Below are positions 23,807-37,313 of a stretch of 64,000 nt of DNA, in pieces. A program made the translations under genes and the position numbers. Position 1 is the first letter of the stretch. Each line of letters begins with the position of its first letter. A model generated the notes under the pieces. It saw nothing but the letters and a program-made list of their open reading frames with translations, did no database searches and had not been told where the DNA came from. Source of the DNA: Peromyscus leucopus (lineage: Eukaryota; Chordata; Mammalia; Rodentia; Cricetidae); contig NC_051066.1 in assembly GCF_004664715.2 (NCBI RefSeq), forward strand, positions 78,878,735 through 78,942,734, given 5' to 3'.

Positions 23807-26109
23807 GGAATACACATGTTGCACTGTTGGAATGTGGAAGTCGGGATGACTAACTCGTGCAAGATGAAAATGTGACAGAGTGCTGGTCTGTCCTAGTGAA
23901 GGGAATGGTGTGGAGAGGCTCACGGTCTGTTAACAGTAGTGTGGCCGGTTCAACTAGAAAAACTAGAAAGCTGTTTTTGCTAAAGGTCGTAATGACTAAC
24001 AGGCAGGCTGCATGAAGGGTGGCTGAGATCATGTAGCCTCTTGGAAGAATAGATTTTTAGTTCAGGTAGTAATCAGAATTTTAAACTGAAGTGACGTGAC
24101 TCCTCCGTAAATGTTTGTGGAAATGAGTGGAGTTGAATACTATTTTTGTCTACAGACTCATCCAGCATACTGCAGCGTCTTTCTTGCCCAGTACAGTCCA
24201 ACTTTGCCAAGTGTCTAACCTGTTGCCAGGGCCTAACGGTTTTGGTGCATATTTGCTTGACTGTGGTGGGTTAAACTGTTTTAATCTATTGGGAATTTAG
24301 TTTGATTTGAGATAGTATGTTACTTTCTCCTTATTACTCACAGGGCAGTTATATTAACTCACACATTAAATGCTTTGAAAAGATACTGCATTGCAGCTAT
24401 ATAGGTAGTAAGTAGAAATAAGAGAAATAAAGGGCATCAAGCAGAATTTAACAATGACTGTTTGAATCTTTGTCTTTAAATTTTTCTCCCTTTTATACTA
24501 ACTGAATCTGGTCACCGCCAGTTGTTGCCATGTCAGTCGAAGACTCAACCAGCTCTCAACTCATGATCCTTTGTGGAGAAGACATTGCAAAAAATACTGG
24601 CTGATAACCGAGTAAGTATTTTGTGAACATTTGTTCTTCTGTGGGTGTAGGCTACGGTGTAGGTTTTTTTGTTTGTTTGTTTGTTTGTTTTAAGAGTAAA
24701 TTTTTCATTGTTGTTAGAGACAACGACTCATTCTCTAGTTTGGGCTGGCCTCGACCTGTTGTTTGAATTCTTAAATGATCTTACCCTGGTCTCGGAAAAA
24801 CCAAAAAAAAAAGAAAAAGAAAAAAGAAAAAAAAAAGAAAACCCTGAGTCAGATATTGGGGTGAATGCTAAAAGATCAGAGAAGCAGAACAAGCCACAGC
24901 CAACCTCACCTCACCAACTCCTTAGCTGATCCTGTTTCCTCAGACTGAAAGCTTCTGAGTCCTCACCTGAAAAGAGCCTTTAGTTCCTGTCTCCTCACGC
25001 CTTATACACCTTTCTCCGCCCTGCCATATTACTTCCTGGGATTCAAGATGTGTGCCACCACTGCCTGGCTCTGTTTTCTCTCCTAGACTGAGTCAATCTC
25101 ATGTAGTTCAGGGTGTCCTTGAACTCATAGAGATCTAGACGGATCTCTACCTCCGGAGTACAAGGATTAAAGGTGTGTGCCACCACTGCCTGACCTCTAT
25201 TTTAATCTAGTGGCTTGTTCTGTCCTCTGATCCTCAAACAGGCTTTATTAGGGTACACACTGTATCACCACAGTGACCGTGTGGTAGCGCTTCCGCTTCA
25301 GCCTCTGCTGTGTTGGCATTACAAGGGTGAGCTACCACACTTGGCCCTAGAGCAGTGGTTCTCATTCTTCCTAGTGCTGCGACCTTTTAATACAGTTCCT
25401 CATAGTGTGGTGACCCCCAACCATAAAATTATTTTCATTGCTACTTTATAACTGTAATTTTGCTACTGTTATGAATTATAATGTGAATATCTGATATGCA
25501 GGATGGTCCTAGGGGACCCCTGTGAAAGGGTCGTTCAACCCCCAAAGGGATCATGACCCACAGGTTGACACCTGCTGCACTAGAGTAATTTTTAATTGAT
25601 ATGCAATAATTGCTCATGTTTATGAGATAAAGTGTAATTCAGTACATATTTACAATGTATAAGAAGTCAGGCTAATTAGTATTTCCAGCTCTTTTAAGTG
25701 TATATCATTTCTTTGTATTTGGAGTTTTCCAGTACCTTCTTAGTTCTTTATAACATGTTATAAAACATACAGTAAATTGTAGTAAACTGTAGCTATTGCC
25801 TGCTAATACTTCTCCTTTCTAGTTAACTCTGTTTCCAGTGATGGTCTGAACCCCTTGCTTTCTTCCCTTCCCAGCCTCTAGTGCAGAATATATAGTTTTG
25901 AATCCTGAGCTTTGACTACCATAATACTATGTACTAGTTTTCCTTTCTAACCCAGTTTCTGTTACTGGGTCCAGTCAAAGTTACCACATAGCCAGAATAA
26001 ACATGTAGATGACAGTGAGATTTAGAAGTAGAAGAAAAAGCAGGGATACCTAACATGTTTCTTCAATCATGGGAAGTCAGGATTGCTAAAGTTGGTGGAG
26101 AACTATAGG

Positions 26110-26153
<44 letters not shown>

Positions 26154-27891
26154 GTTAATATATATTTAATATTTAATATGTTTTGGGTTTTTGAGACAGG
26201 GTTTCTCTGTGTAGCCCTGGCTGTCCTGTAATTCACTTTGTAGCTCAGTCTGATCTCGAACTAAGTATATTATTTGAAGCTGAAAGCATTAGTTCTACCA
26301 AGGGAAAAGTTAATAACAGCTATTAAGCATTGGGAGGAAGGAAGAATCTTAAGTGTTGATATATCCTCATCTTTCACTTAGGGGCATGTAGATGGAAGTT
26401 TCTGTTCCACTAGCAGCTCCCAAATTAACACACTGAGGTTTATATTAATTATAAATGCTTGGCCGATAGCTCAGGCTTATTACTAACTAGCTCTTACATT
26501 TTTAAGTTAACTTGTATTCCTTATTTACGCTCTGCCACATGGTGGTACCTTTATTAACATGGCTTGTTCATCTCCTGCTCCCTCTGCATCTGCTGGCAGC
26601 TCCAGACTCTGCCCTTTTTCCTCCCAGCATTCTCTTAGTCTAACTCTCCTGCCTAACCTTATTCTGTTCACTATTGGCCAGTCAGCTTCTTTGTTAAACC
26701 AATCACAGTGACAAATCTTCACAGGATTTTTCCACAGCAAAGGCATCACTCATACATGTGAAATTTGTAAATCAAGAACCAGAAGTATAAGGATTTAGAA
26801 ATATAGAAACAATTTCCATAAATTCTAAAGTGTTAGAACTAAAGACTTTTTTTAGTTTGATTTTTGTTTGTGTGTTTGTTTTAAGACAGGGTTTCTCAAG
26901 ACTTAAAAGAAAAAAAATCAAAAGCTCAGTTTTTATAGTGCTGGATATTGTACCCAGGACCTCACTCATGCTAGGCAAGCATTCTGCAGTTGAGTTACAA
27001 CCCCAGCCTTGTTGCTAGCTGTATGTATTTATGTTAATGCTATATATTAATAAAAAGATGTTTTATTCCCTCCTTACACCCCTTCGCCCAAACCGAACTG
27101 AAACTGAACAAAAACCACACCTGGAGTCCAGCACTTGGGGGACTGTGGTACAAGACCCTGAGTTTGTGGCTAGCCTGAACTACACATACTGTTCCAGAAA
27201 ACAGAATTACCTCTGCTCTGATGTGTTCTTGGTTCACATCCAAACCTTGAATTGTGCAGCTGTCGTCTTCTCTGTAGCACCCGTCCGTGACCCCAAGCCA
27301 GAGTTAGGGGTCCCCCTAAGTCGTCTCTCTCCCTGCGTCTGCTGAAACCACTGGCCTTCCCAGTTAGTGCTTCCTTCACTGCTCACACCCTCCTCGCTCT
27401 TTTCACCTGGTACCACAGCTGTCTTCAGTCTGTGGCCTCACCAGGTCTACTTCAGAACTTCCCCAAGTCTTCTGTAACATTCCTGGTTTTCACCCTTAAA
27501 TCTCCCCTGCATCCCAAGCCACAGCTTCAGCCCTCCCCATTCAGCTTCCCCTAAGTCCTCCGGTGGGTTATATTTCTGTAGGAAGGAGTCCAGGCTCGGT
27601 TAACAGTCCTCAGGTACCCTTTGTGGTTGCTTATCCTCTGTGTTAAGTTTGCGTTCTTGGTTTATGATCAGAATGTCTACTTTCTGAACAGAAAAAAAGT
27701 GTGCATTTCTTAATGTTCTCAGTGGCCAAGTGAACCTCAATACATGTTTATATAAGTAAAGCAAGGAAAGATGTTAAATTATGTATTTGTCTTGATTTAC
27801 GATTCTCTGGCTGATCCAGTGTAGATGTGCTAGAGCAATATTATGCTATTCTAAATATTCTCAAGAATGGGACAACTACTTGTGCCATATT

Positions 27892-27940
<49 letters not shown>

Positions 27941-30900
27941 ATAAAATTTTTAATTTTTTTCGAGACAGGGTTTCTTTGTGTAGCTTTGGAGCCTGTCCTG
28001 GAACTTGCTCTGTAGACCAGGCTGGCTTTGAACTCATAGAGATCCGCCTGCCTCTGCCTCCCAAGTGCTGGGATTAAAGACGTGTAACACAACCACCCAG
28101 TGCCTTTTATATTTTTATAATTAAGGCCAGATTCAGTAGCACACACCTGTAACCTCAGCACTTGGAAGGTAGAGGCATACCAGCCAGAGCTACATGAGAC
28201 TCTGTCTCAAAAAAAAAATTTTTTTTAACTGATAACGTTTTTAGGAGTAAGTTGATATTAGTACTGACATACTATTCACATATTTTGTTAAGAACTGGGA
28301 AACTTGGGGAAAAACTTGAGTAGAAAGTCAGAAAGTAAGTGACTAATAAATAACCCCACCATGACAGTATTAGCTATTAAAGTTTTTGATATATCACTTC
28401 TTGCTATCTAGTTCTCTTTGTAGCTAAAATAAGTTAGGAAAGTAAAAAGGCAGAGTAACCACAAACTCCCAATGAAAGTGTGTTGGTAGGTATCAAAAAT
28501 ATGTGCTAAGCTGGGTTTGTGGTACACAATCCTAGCATGTGACATCTAGAGGTATGAAGATCCGAAGTTTAGGGCTATCCTTAGCTGCTAGGTGAAGGCC
28601 AGCCTGTACTATATATGACCCTCTCTCAGAAAGCAAAGGAAAAGAAAAAGTACATGTTAAAATCATTTCAAAGGATTTTTTAATTTTTTTTTTTATATCT
28701 ATTTAGGGAAGAGAAATCCCGGAAGAAACAGTGCTGGAGATCTCTCTTCATATCTACTTACTCAGATGTAGGAAGATACATTGACCATTATGCTGCTATT
28801 AAAAAGGCCTGGGATGACCTCAAGAAGTACTTGGAGCCCAGGTGTCCTCGGATGGTTTTATCTCTGAAAGGTACTGGGAAAGCAGGGTCTCCCATCCATA
28901 TTTTAGTTAGTATAGCCAGACTAATTTAAATAACTTTGGATCTGTCATGTACCTGGGCTAATCCAACCTCTTCACCATTCACATTTTGTTAATAGCCAAG
29001 GAAGTATAATGCTGACATTGTTAAAAGGATCTTGCCTTTTTTTAGTTGGCCTGGAAACCCATACATTTATTAGATGAAAAGCTAAACTACTTTATCTATA
29101 TTTGTTTTATATAAAGAAAATGCTAAAATTGCTTGAGAATAACCATTATGATTTATTTTTATTTTTGCAATGATGGTGATTGAGCCCAGGGCCTCATGCA
29201 TTTTAGGCAAGTATTCTACCATGGAACTATACCCCCAGTCCTAAAAGATGATTACTGTTGTTGTTGTTTTGTGTGTATGTATGTGGTGTCCATGTGTCAT
29301 GTTCACATGTGCACTCACATCCATGTTTGGAGGCCAGAGGACATCACTGGATTGCTCTCCACTTTATTTACTGGGGTAGGGTCTCTTCCTGAGCTCACTG
29401 ACTGTGCTAGTCTAGCTAGCCTGCTTACCCCAGGTATTCTTGCCTCTACCTCCCAAGTGCTGGAGTACAGTGGGCTGCCTCACCTGTTCAACTTCAGTGT
29501 GGTCTCCAGGCATCCAAACTCCAGTCCTCATGTTTAAGTGACAAGACATGCCTTCTGCAGCCCTCAGGATGAATTTTTAATTGGGAACTTGTATCAATAC
29601 CATTTCTTGTTTGACGTCTACCAAATGTTAGGAAAGAACCTGGGTCTTTACGAATGTTAGAGTAACACAGAGTAAGGACAACTTTTCATTTAGTATTTAC
29701 AAGATAGTAAAACTAAGAATTGAACTGGTGTCTATTTGATCAAGAATCTTTGTTCTTTCTATTCTATTGTCTAATTATGACTAGAAATACGAACAAGTCA
29801 TTTCTGTTTGATTTATTAATTAACCCCATAAAAATACATTTATAACTGTTTACCTGCTTTCCACTTGAAGTTTTTTCGGACTTCTTCACTAAGTGGAACC
29901 ATGTGTATGCTGTGGTTTTGCTAAGCTAAAATTAGAATCCATTCTTTTTTACTCTTTTCATTAGAAGCAGTCTTTTTGAAATAGCATTCCCTTTTCTTTC
30001 AGATTTCCACTGTAATTTCTCATGAAAATGTTACTTTCAGACAGACTATGATTTCATGACAAGGTGCTTAAATCTGGGTTTGTTAGAAGGCAGAGTAAAT
30101 GGTCTTAGTAAATGGAGTAGGGTGGAACACTGGGAGCCCCCCTTTAATATCTTAACAGCTTATCTTCTTTTTTTTTTTTTTTTTTTGGTTTTTCGAGACA
30201 GGGTTTCTCTGTGTAGCTTTGCGCCTTTCCTGGAGCTCACTTGGTAGCCCAGGCTGGCCTCGAACTCACAGAGATCCGCCTGGCTCTGCCTCCCGAGTGC
30301 TGGGATTAAAGGCGTGCGCCACCAACGCCCGGCGAACAGCTTATCTTCTAAGAAGAAATAAGTAATAGCATTCACCTGTATGGGTAAGCTACTTCAAGAG
30401 TACATAGTTTGAAAATAAGTTTGCAGTGGTGATAAGTAAAATAGGTATTAGTTATAATAGCACAAAGGTAGACATGAAACTAAATGGTTTTGGTTTTTTT
30501 TTTGTTTGTTTTGGTTTTTGGTTTTTCGAGACAGGGTTTCTCTGTGTAGCTTTGCGCCTTTCCTGGAACTCACTTGGTAGCCCAGGCTGGCCTTGAACTC
30601 ACAAAGATCCGCCTGCCCCTGCCTCCCGAGTGCTGGGATTAAAGGCGTGCGCTACCACCGCCCGGTGGTTTTTTTTTTTAATTTAATATTGAGACATGTT
30701 TTCTTTGTGTAGCCCTGATGGTCCTGGAACTCATTCTGTGGTCCAGTCTGGCCTTAAACTCACAGAAATCCGCCTGCCTCTCTGCCTCCTCAGTGCTGGG
30801 ATCAAAGGCGTGTGCCACCACTGCCTGGCAAAACTAAATTTTCATATTGCCTCATTTACTTTCCAAAAATCCTATAAGGAAGATGTTTATTCTCTTTTTG

Positions 30901-33900
30901 TAGGGATAGTACTTAGGGCATAAAAGACCAGGTTTATCATCAATAAGTAAAAAACAAAGTCAGGAATTGACTAGGGGGCCTCACCTTGGAAGTGTAATCT
31001 TTAGCTGTGGTTGAAGGAAGAGGACCTAGCCCATTTTGTTTAGAATTTCTGAAGTTCCTTAAATGGTCACTTCATATTAGGGCACTACTAGTGTGAGACT
31101 GTTGTATGATTGGTCTTTTGGACAGATATAGTTGTCTGTTGTTATTCCTGGGCTCCTTGTGTCTGTTCTGTATCCAGCTGTCAGATTCCTTCGCCATGTC
31201 TGCTCTACTGCTAGGTGCCCGTTCTCAGGGCTTGTCATGAGTTTGGAATAAGGTTAAAACCTAGTGTATCTATAGTGCTGGAAATGCTAGGAATTTCAGG
31301 CTTACGACTTTGACCGCTAAGTTAAGACCCTAGCTGCTGGCTTCAAGTTCCACAGCCCTCATTCAATTTGAAGGTTATAAAGGTGTCAAGTAAAAAGGAA
31401 GATTAGCAGACGAATAGGCATTGGACATGGAGTAATCTTTGTGGAGCATTTTGAGATTGTGTTATATTATGTTCTTAATTGTGTATTTTCAAATCATATT
31501 CTCCTTAGAATTGAGTTGGGAGTTTACTAGTTCTTTAAAGGAACAAGCAGTAAATATTTTAGAGTTTGTGGGACCCATGGTCTCTCACTGAGACCTGTGT
31601 GTTGTGTTTAGTTCTGCTGTTAGGCTGTTGTTTCTGGAAAACAACCATAGATAGTACGGAAACAAAAATGGAGTGGCTGGATTCCAACAAAAAGGATTTA
31701 GCCTCTCAGCTATAATTTACCAAATCTTGATTAATTACTAGTACCTTCATTTCATATCAGAGAAAGGATACAAAGAGCATTTAGATGGCCTGTTTGACAT
31801 CCAGTAACTAGTAAGCAACAAAGATGAACTGATCTTGGCTTCTGGTAAATTGTCATTGTTTCCTCTATGATAGGTGGATATTTATTGAAGCAGTAAGGCA
31901 CTTTATAAGTAAATAAGAACATGGCATTATTGTAGTCCTTCCTTTAACTCTCTCAGGTGGGTGGTATTAGCTTCTTTTTTGGAGGAGAGAACAAGGTCAA
32001 ACAGATCAGTAACTTCCAGAAAGGTCCATAGTTAAGTTGTGGAGCCAGGATAAGTCTGACTTATCATAGCAGAATGTCTTTTTCAGTCTTGATTTTCTTG
32101 TATTGTAAACATGTATTTCCTTATCTCTTTTTGTTAACTATGGTTTGGTTGGTTGATTTTTTTTTGGTTTTTGAGACAGGGGTTCTCTGTGTAACAGCAC
32201 TGGCTTTCCTGGGACTTATTTTATAGACCAGGCTGTCCTTTAACTCAGAGATCCACCTGCCTCTGCCTCCCGAGCACTGGGTTTAAAGGCCAGTTTTGCA
32301 CTACCTTGCTTGGCTTCTAAATTCAGGGTTTTTTGTTTGTTTTTAGAGACAGGGTTTCTCTGTGTAGCCCTGGCTGTCCTGGGATTAGCTCTGTAGACTA
32401 GGCTGGCCTCAAATTCATAGAGATTCATCTGTCTCTGCCTCCCAAGTGCTGGGATTAAAGGTGTGCATCACCACACCCAGCTAACTATAGGTGTTTTTAC
32501 TTCTAAATCTTATGTATTAAATAGTTTAACATGTAACACATAGAATACAAACGTTAGCTGCTTTTCTTAACCAACATACTACTTCTGGCTTCTATTCTGC
32601 TTGGTTTCTTTTCTATTAAACTTCTGGTTTTTTACATTTTCTTTTGTATGTGTATGTAGTATGTGTGTGTGTGTGTGTACAGAACACACGTGCATGTGAA
32701 GATCAGAGGTTGATGCCTAAGTTGTTTGCCGCCCTGTTTTTTGAGACATTGAACCTGCACTCATGAACTTAACTAGATGGACTGGTCAGTGAGCTGTAGG
32801 GATATGCCTGCCTGTGTCTCTAATTTATGGGATTGCAGTGACTCAGCACAGTGCCTGGCTTATAAAGGTTGCTAGGGATCTGAACTCGAGTTCTCATTCT
32901 TGCAGAGCAAGGGCTTTCTAGACTGAGGCATCTCCCTAACCCTTAGTGTATGTATTAGAATTATATAGAGAGAGTTTTATAGTTATATATATTTATTAAA
33001 AATTAATATATATTAATTTTATAGAGTAATTTAGATTTTTCAGAGAGTTCTGTATACTCAATTTCCCTAGTATATTACACTGGAGGACATTTATCAGAAC
33101 TAAAAATTCATTAATATTTTGTTACTTTTACATTTGGTTTAGATTTCACCAGACTTTCCATTAATGTCTTTAGTATTCTTTCAGGATCCAGTCCATAATA
33201 CCACATCACATGCAGCTGTCATTTCTTATTAATGGCAGTGGTACTTTCTGAGTCTTGTCCTTTATGACTTACACAGTTTTGAGAAGAACTCATGAGGTAT
33301 TTTGTAGAAAATATCTCAGATTGGTTTTGTCTGATACTTTCTTCATGGTTGGAGTTGTAGGTGTTTTGGGAAGATTCCTTCAAAGTTGAGATGTTTGCCA
33401 TCATTAGTGATGTTAGCAGATATGTAGATATGTTCACAAATCACAATGCACAGCTCACACAGAGTTATCACAAAGTAAATGAATTCATTAAAACATTCTC
33501 CAGATCAAATAGTAGAGCATTATTTATACCCAGAAGCCCCTTGTACCCCTCCCTCTTTCATAGAGACAGCCACTGTCCTGACTGCCGATTCATCTAGTGA
33601 TTTTCTCTTGACTTTATATAAATTATGTGGTTAAGTGTGTATTTTGGATGAGGTAATTCTAGTTTGGTTGTGAGGCTCAATAGTAGTTTCATTTTTGTTA
33701 CAGACTAGTACTGTATATGAGTAGACTGATTTTATGTTCATCCTACCATTGTGGATATGTGGGTCATTTCCAGTTCTGACTGTTAGCAATAACAACTTCT
33801 TAAGAAAAGATTTCTATTTATTTTTATATGTATGGAGTGTCTTACTTGCATTATGTCTACATGTATGCAGTCTCTGCATAGGCCAGAAGAGGGCATTGGA

Positions 33901-36900
33901 TCCCCTGGAGCCGAAGTTAGGATAGTTATTAGCCACTATGTGGGTGCTGGGAACTGAACCCAGGTCCTCTATAAGAGCAGTAAGTGTTCTTAACCGCTGA
34001 GCCATCTCTCTAGCCCCTCACTAGGAATTTTACATCGATGTTTGTGAGAGTTTGGCATGTAATTTTCCTGTCTTGCAGTGTTCTTAGCAGGATTTTGTAT
34101 CAAAGTGATCTTGACTTTAAGGGCAGGACCTTAAAATAAGTGAGGGAGTGCTGCCTCTTCTGTTCCCTGGAAGAGTTATGTAAACTTGGTCTGATTTCTT
34201 GCTTAGATGATTAGTAGAATGTGTCAGCAAGTCACTCAGCCCTGGAATTCATTGCAGAAGCTTTTAAGTGAAGAACTCAATGTCTGTTTAAGTCTTGAGA
34301 CTTTCTGCTTTGATAGATTTTGTCCAGGAAATGTCTACTTTGTCTGTGTTTTCAAATGTATTTAACATCCTCTCAGGCTTAGTAAGTTTTTAGTGATAAA
34401 ACCTTTTCCAGTTCTGATATTAGTTATTATCACTCTTGATGGGTAGGGACTAATCTACTCCTTTCAAAGAGCTGGTGTTTTAGTCAGTCTCCTTTACTGT
34501 ATGTTTTTTTTTTTATTTATTAATTTTTTTTCTTTGAATTTGCTATGATTCTCTTTTCCCCTGACTTAGGTCATAGATTTTTTTCAGTCTTTTTATTCTT
34601 TAGACTCCCTAATATATTTAGGACTATAAATTTACCTCTAATCATATTAGTTTATTTTATAGGTTTTTTAAAAAGTGTGTGTGTGTGAGTGAGTGTGTGT
34701 GAGTGTGTGTGAGATGTAGAAGCTAGAGGCAATGTTGGATGTCTTCCTTAATTGCTTTCTGTCTCTTCTGGCCTCCCCAGGCACTGCACATATATGGACA
34801 TATATGTAGGCAAGACACTTATACACATAATTATAAAAATAAATCTTTCTTTAAAAATTATGTTTTTTCTATCAGCCAGAACCAGAAATGACCCAAATGT
34901 TCAAATATTTTTGGTATTGGGTCTCTTCCTGAACCTGAGGCTCACAGTTGCACTAGACTGTCTGGCCAGCAAACCTCAAGGATTTTCCTATATCTGCCTC
35001 CCTAGTTCTTAGATTACAGGGTATCACTGCACCCAGCTTCTCGATTGGGCACTGGAGGTTCACATTCAGGTACTCATGCTTATGTAGTAAGTACTTTACC
35101 ACCTCTTTTAAAAATTACGTTTTTTTTAGTGTGTGTAGCATACATTCTGTGGCACTTGGATGGAGGTCAGAGGACAGCTTTCAGGTGTAAGATCTCTCTT
35201 TCCACCTGTGGGTCCCAGAGATGACTCATGTCATCAGGCTTGGTGGCAGGCACATTTAAGCACTAGACATCTTGCCTTTTCCTGATTTTTGCTCCATTTA
35301 TTTATTTATTTAGGTATTTTGAGACAGGGTTTCTTTGTGTAGCCCTGACTATTTTGGAACTAGTTTTGTAAACCAGGTTGGCTTTGAACTCTTAGATCAT
35401 CTGCCTCCTGAGTGCTGGGATTAAAGGTATGGGCCACCACCACCCATTTTTTTATTTTTTAGAAGATGAAAAAATATTATATTTTATGTGTGTGGGCATT
35501 TTATCTATGTGTTCATGTGTGCACCATGTGCTGTACCTGGTATCCTTGGAGGCCAGAAGAGGGCATCAGATTCCTTGGATTAGAAGTTACAGATGTCTAT
35601 GAGCCGCTGTGTGGGCTCTGGATGTTGAACTTAGGTCCTTTGTAAGATGAGCCAGTGCTGTTAACCACTGAGTCTTCTCCCAGGCCTCTGTCTTTTTGTT
35701 TCTATTAGTTACTGACAGGTTTGTTGACATTTCCGGCTGTGGTATTTACTGTTCTGAAGTAGCCCAAGATTTTCAGCCCATGGTATACATGCATGGTACA
35801 GTTATTTCTCCTTTCATATAGCCAGTGATATAAAAACATCTTGATTACCATTATCTAATATATTCAAATTATTTAAAATAACTGTTCTCTATTTTTTTTA
35901 AAGAAATGTGAAGAGATTTTGCAGGTATAGTTAAGGTGCCAAATAAATTGAATTTGAATGTTAATTAAAAGGAAAATGATCTTGAATGGGCCTCCCTTAA
36001 TCAAGTACATTTTTTCCTCCCCAACACAGGGTTTCTTTGTGTAGCTTTGTGCCTTTCCTGGATCTCGCTCTGTAGACCAGGCTGGCCTCGAACTCACAAA
36101 GATCCACCTGGCTTTGCCTCCCAAGTGCTGGGATTAAAGATGTGTGCCACCACTGCCCAGCTAATCAAGTACATTCTTAAAAGCATCTGGGCCTTTCAGA
36201 AGGCTGAGAGATTCATAATGTTTTTTTCTGTTGACTTTGAGTAAGCAAACTGGTATGTTGAGGAGAAGGCTACATGATAGGGAATGTCAGGTGGCTGCTA
36301 GGCACTGAGGGCCTCACTGAAAAAAACTGTAGGCTGCTGAATTCTGCAAATAACTAAGTGAGCTTAAAGAAGATCTGAAGCAAAAAATGGGTAAGATGAG
36401 CTAGCACCCCAGTTAACACCATGATTTCAACATTGGGATCTACACAGAGGATCCAGTGGAGTTGTGCTTGACCTTTAGATCTGCAGAAACAAATAATGAG
36501 TTCCTGGCTTGGTTTCCTGGGAGGTGGGCTCAGTTTACTCCACCTCCTCTCAGCTAAGCCTAGAGTACAGGGCCAAGGTATGCACCTGTGTGGGAGAGGT
36601 GCTTAAGCAGGGAGCCTTGCCTAGCTTTCCTAGCCTCACATTTACTTGCAAAATAGGCAAACAAATGAGTATTGCTTTAAGCTGCTAATACTTCATGCAG
36701 CAGTGGAAAATTAATCCACTGCTTGTAAATGTTTTTTTTTTTTTTTGCCATTTTAACTCTGATATTAAAAAATGTATTTGGGCCGGACGGTGGTGGTGGT
36801 GCTCGCCTTTAATCGCAGCACTCGGGAGGCAGAGCCAGGTGGATCGAGGCCAGCCTGGTCTACAGAGCGAGATCCAGGAAAGGCACAAAGCTACACAGAG

Positions 36901-36917
36901 AAACCCTGTCTCGGAAA

Positions 36918-36970
<53 letters not shown>

Positions 36971-37279
36971 TTGGGGCCGTAGGTGGTACTTCACTGCTTA
37001 GCCTGCTACCCCCTTGCAGTGTACTCTAAATTTTAAGAGAAAAAAAAATGTGTGTATACATATGTGTTTGTGTGTGTGTGCATGTGCACATGCTGTTTCA
37101 CTGAGGTACACAAAATTGATTCCTACATGGTGAATTTAACCTTTTGCTGTTATTATGATGAAAGTTCTCCGTTAGTTTTAATGAAGCTGTTTACTTTAAA
37201 GTCTCTCTTGTGTGATCTGAATAGAGCCATGCTAGCTTTTTTCCCCCTGTGTCTACATTAAGATGAGTCTCTTGGGTAG

Positions 37280-37313
<34 letters not shown>

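Noticed and set aside
4692..36969. Regularly repeated tracts that could suggest a CRISPR-like array
   Set aside because: They are di- and tetranucleotide microsatellites without spacers, in a mammalian genome.
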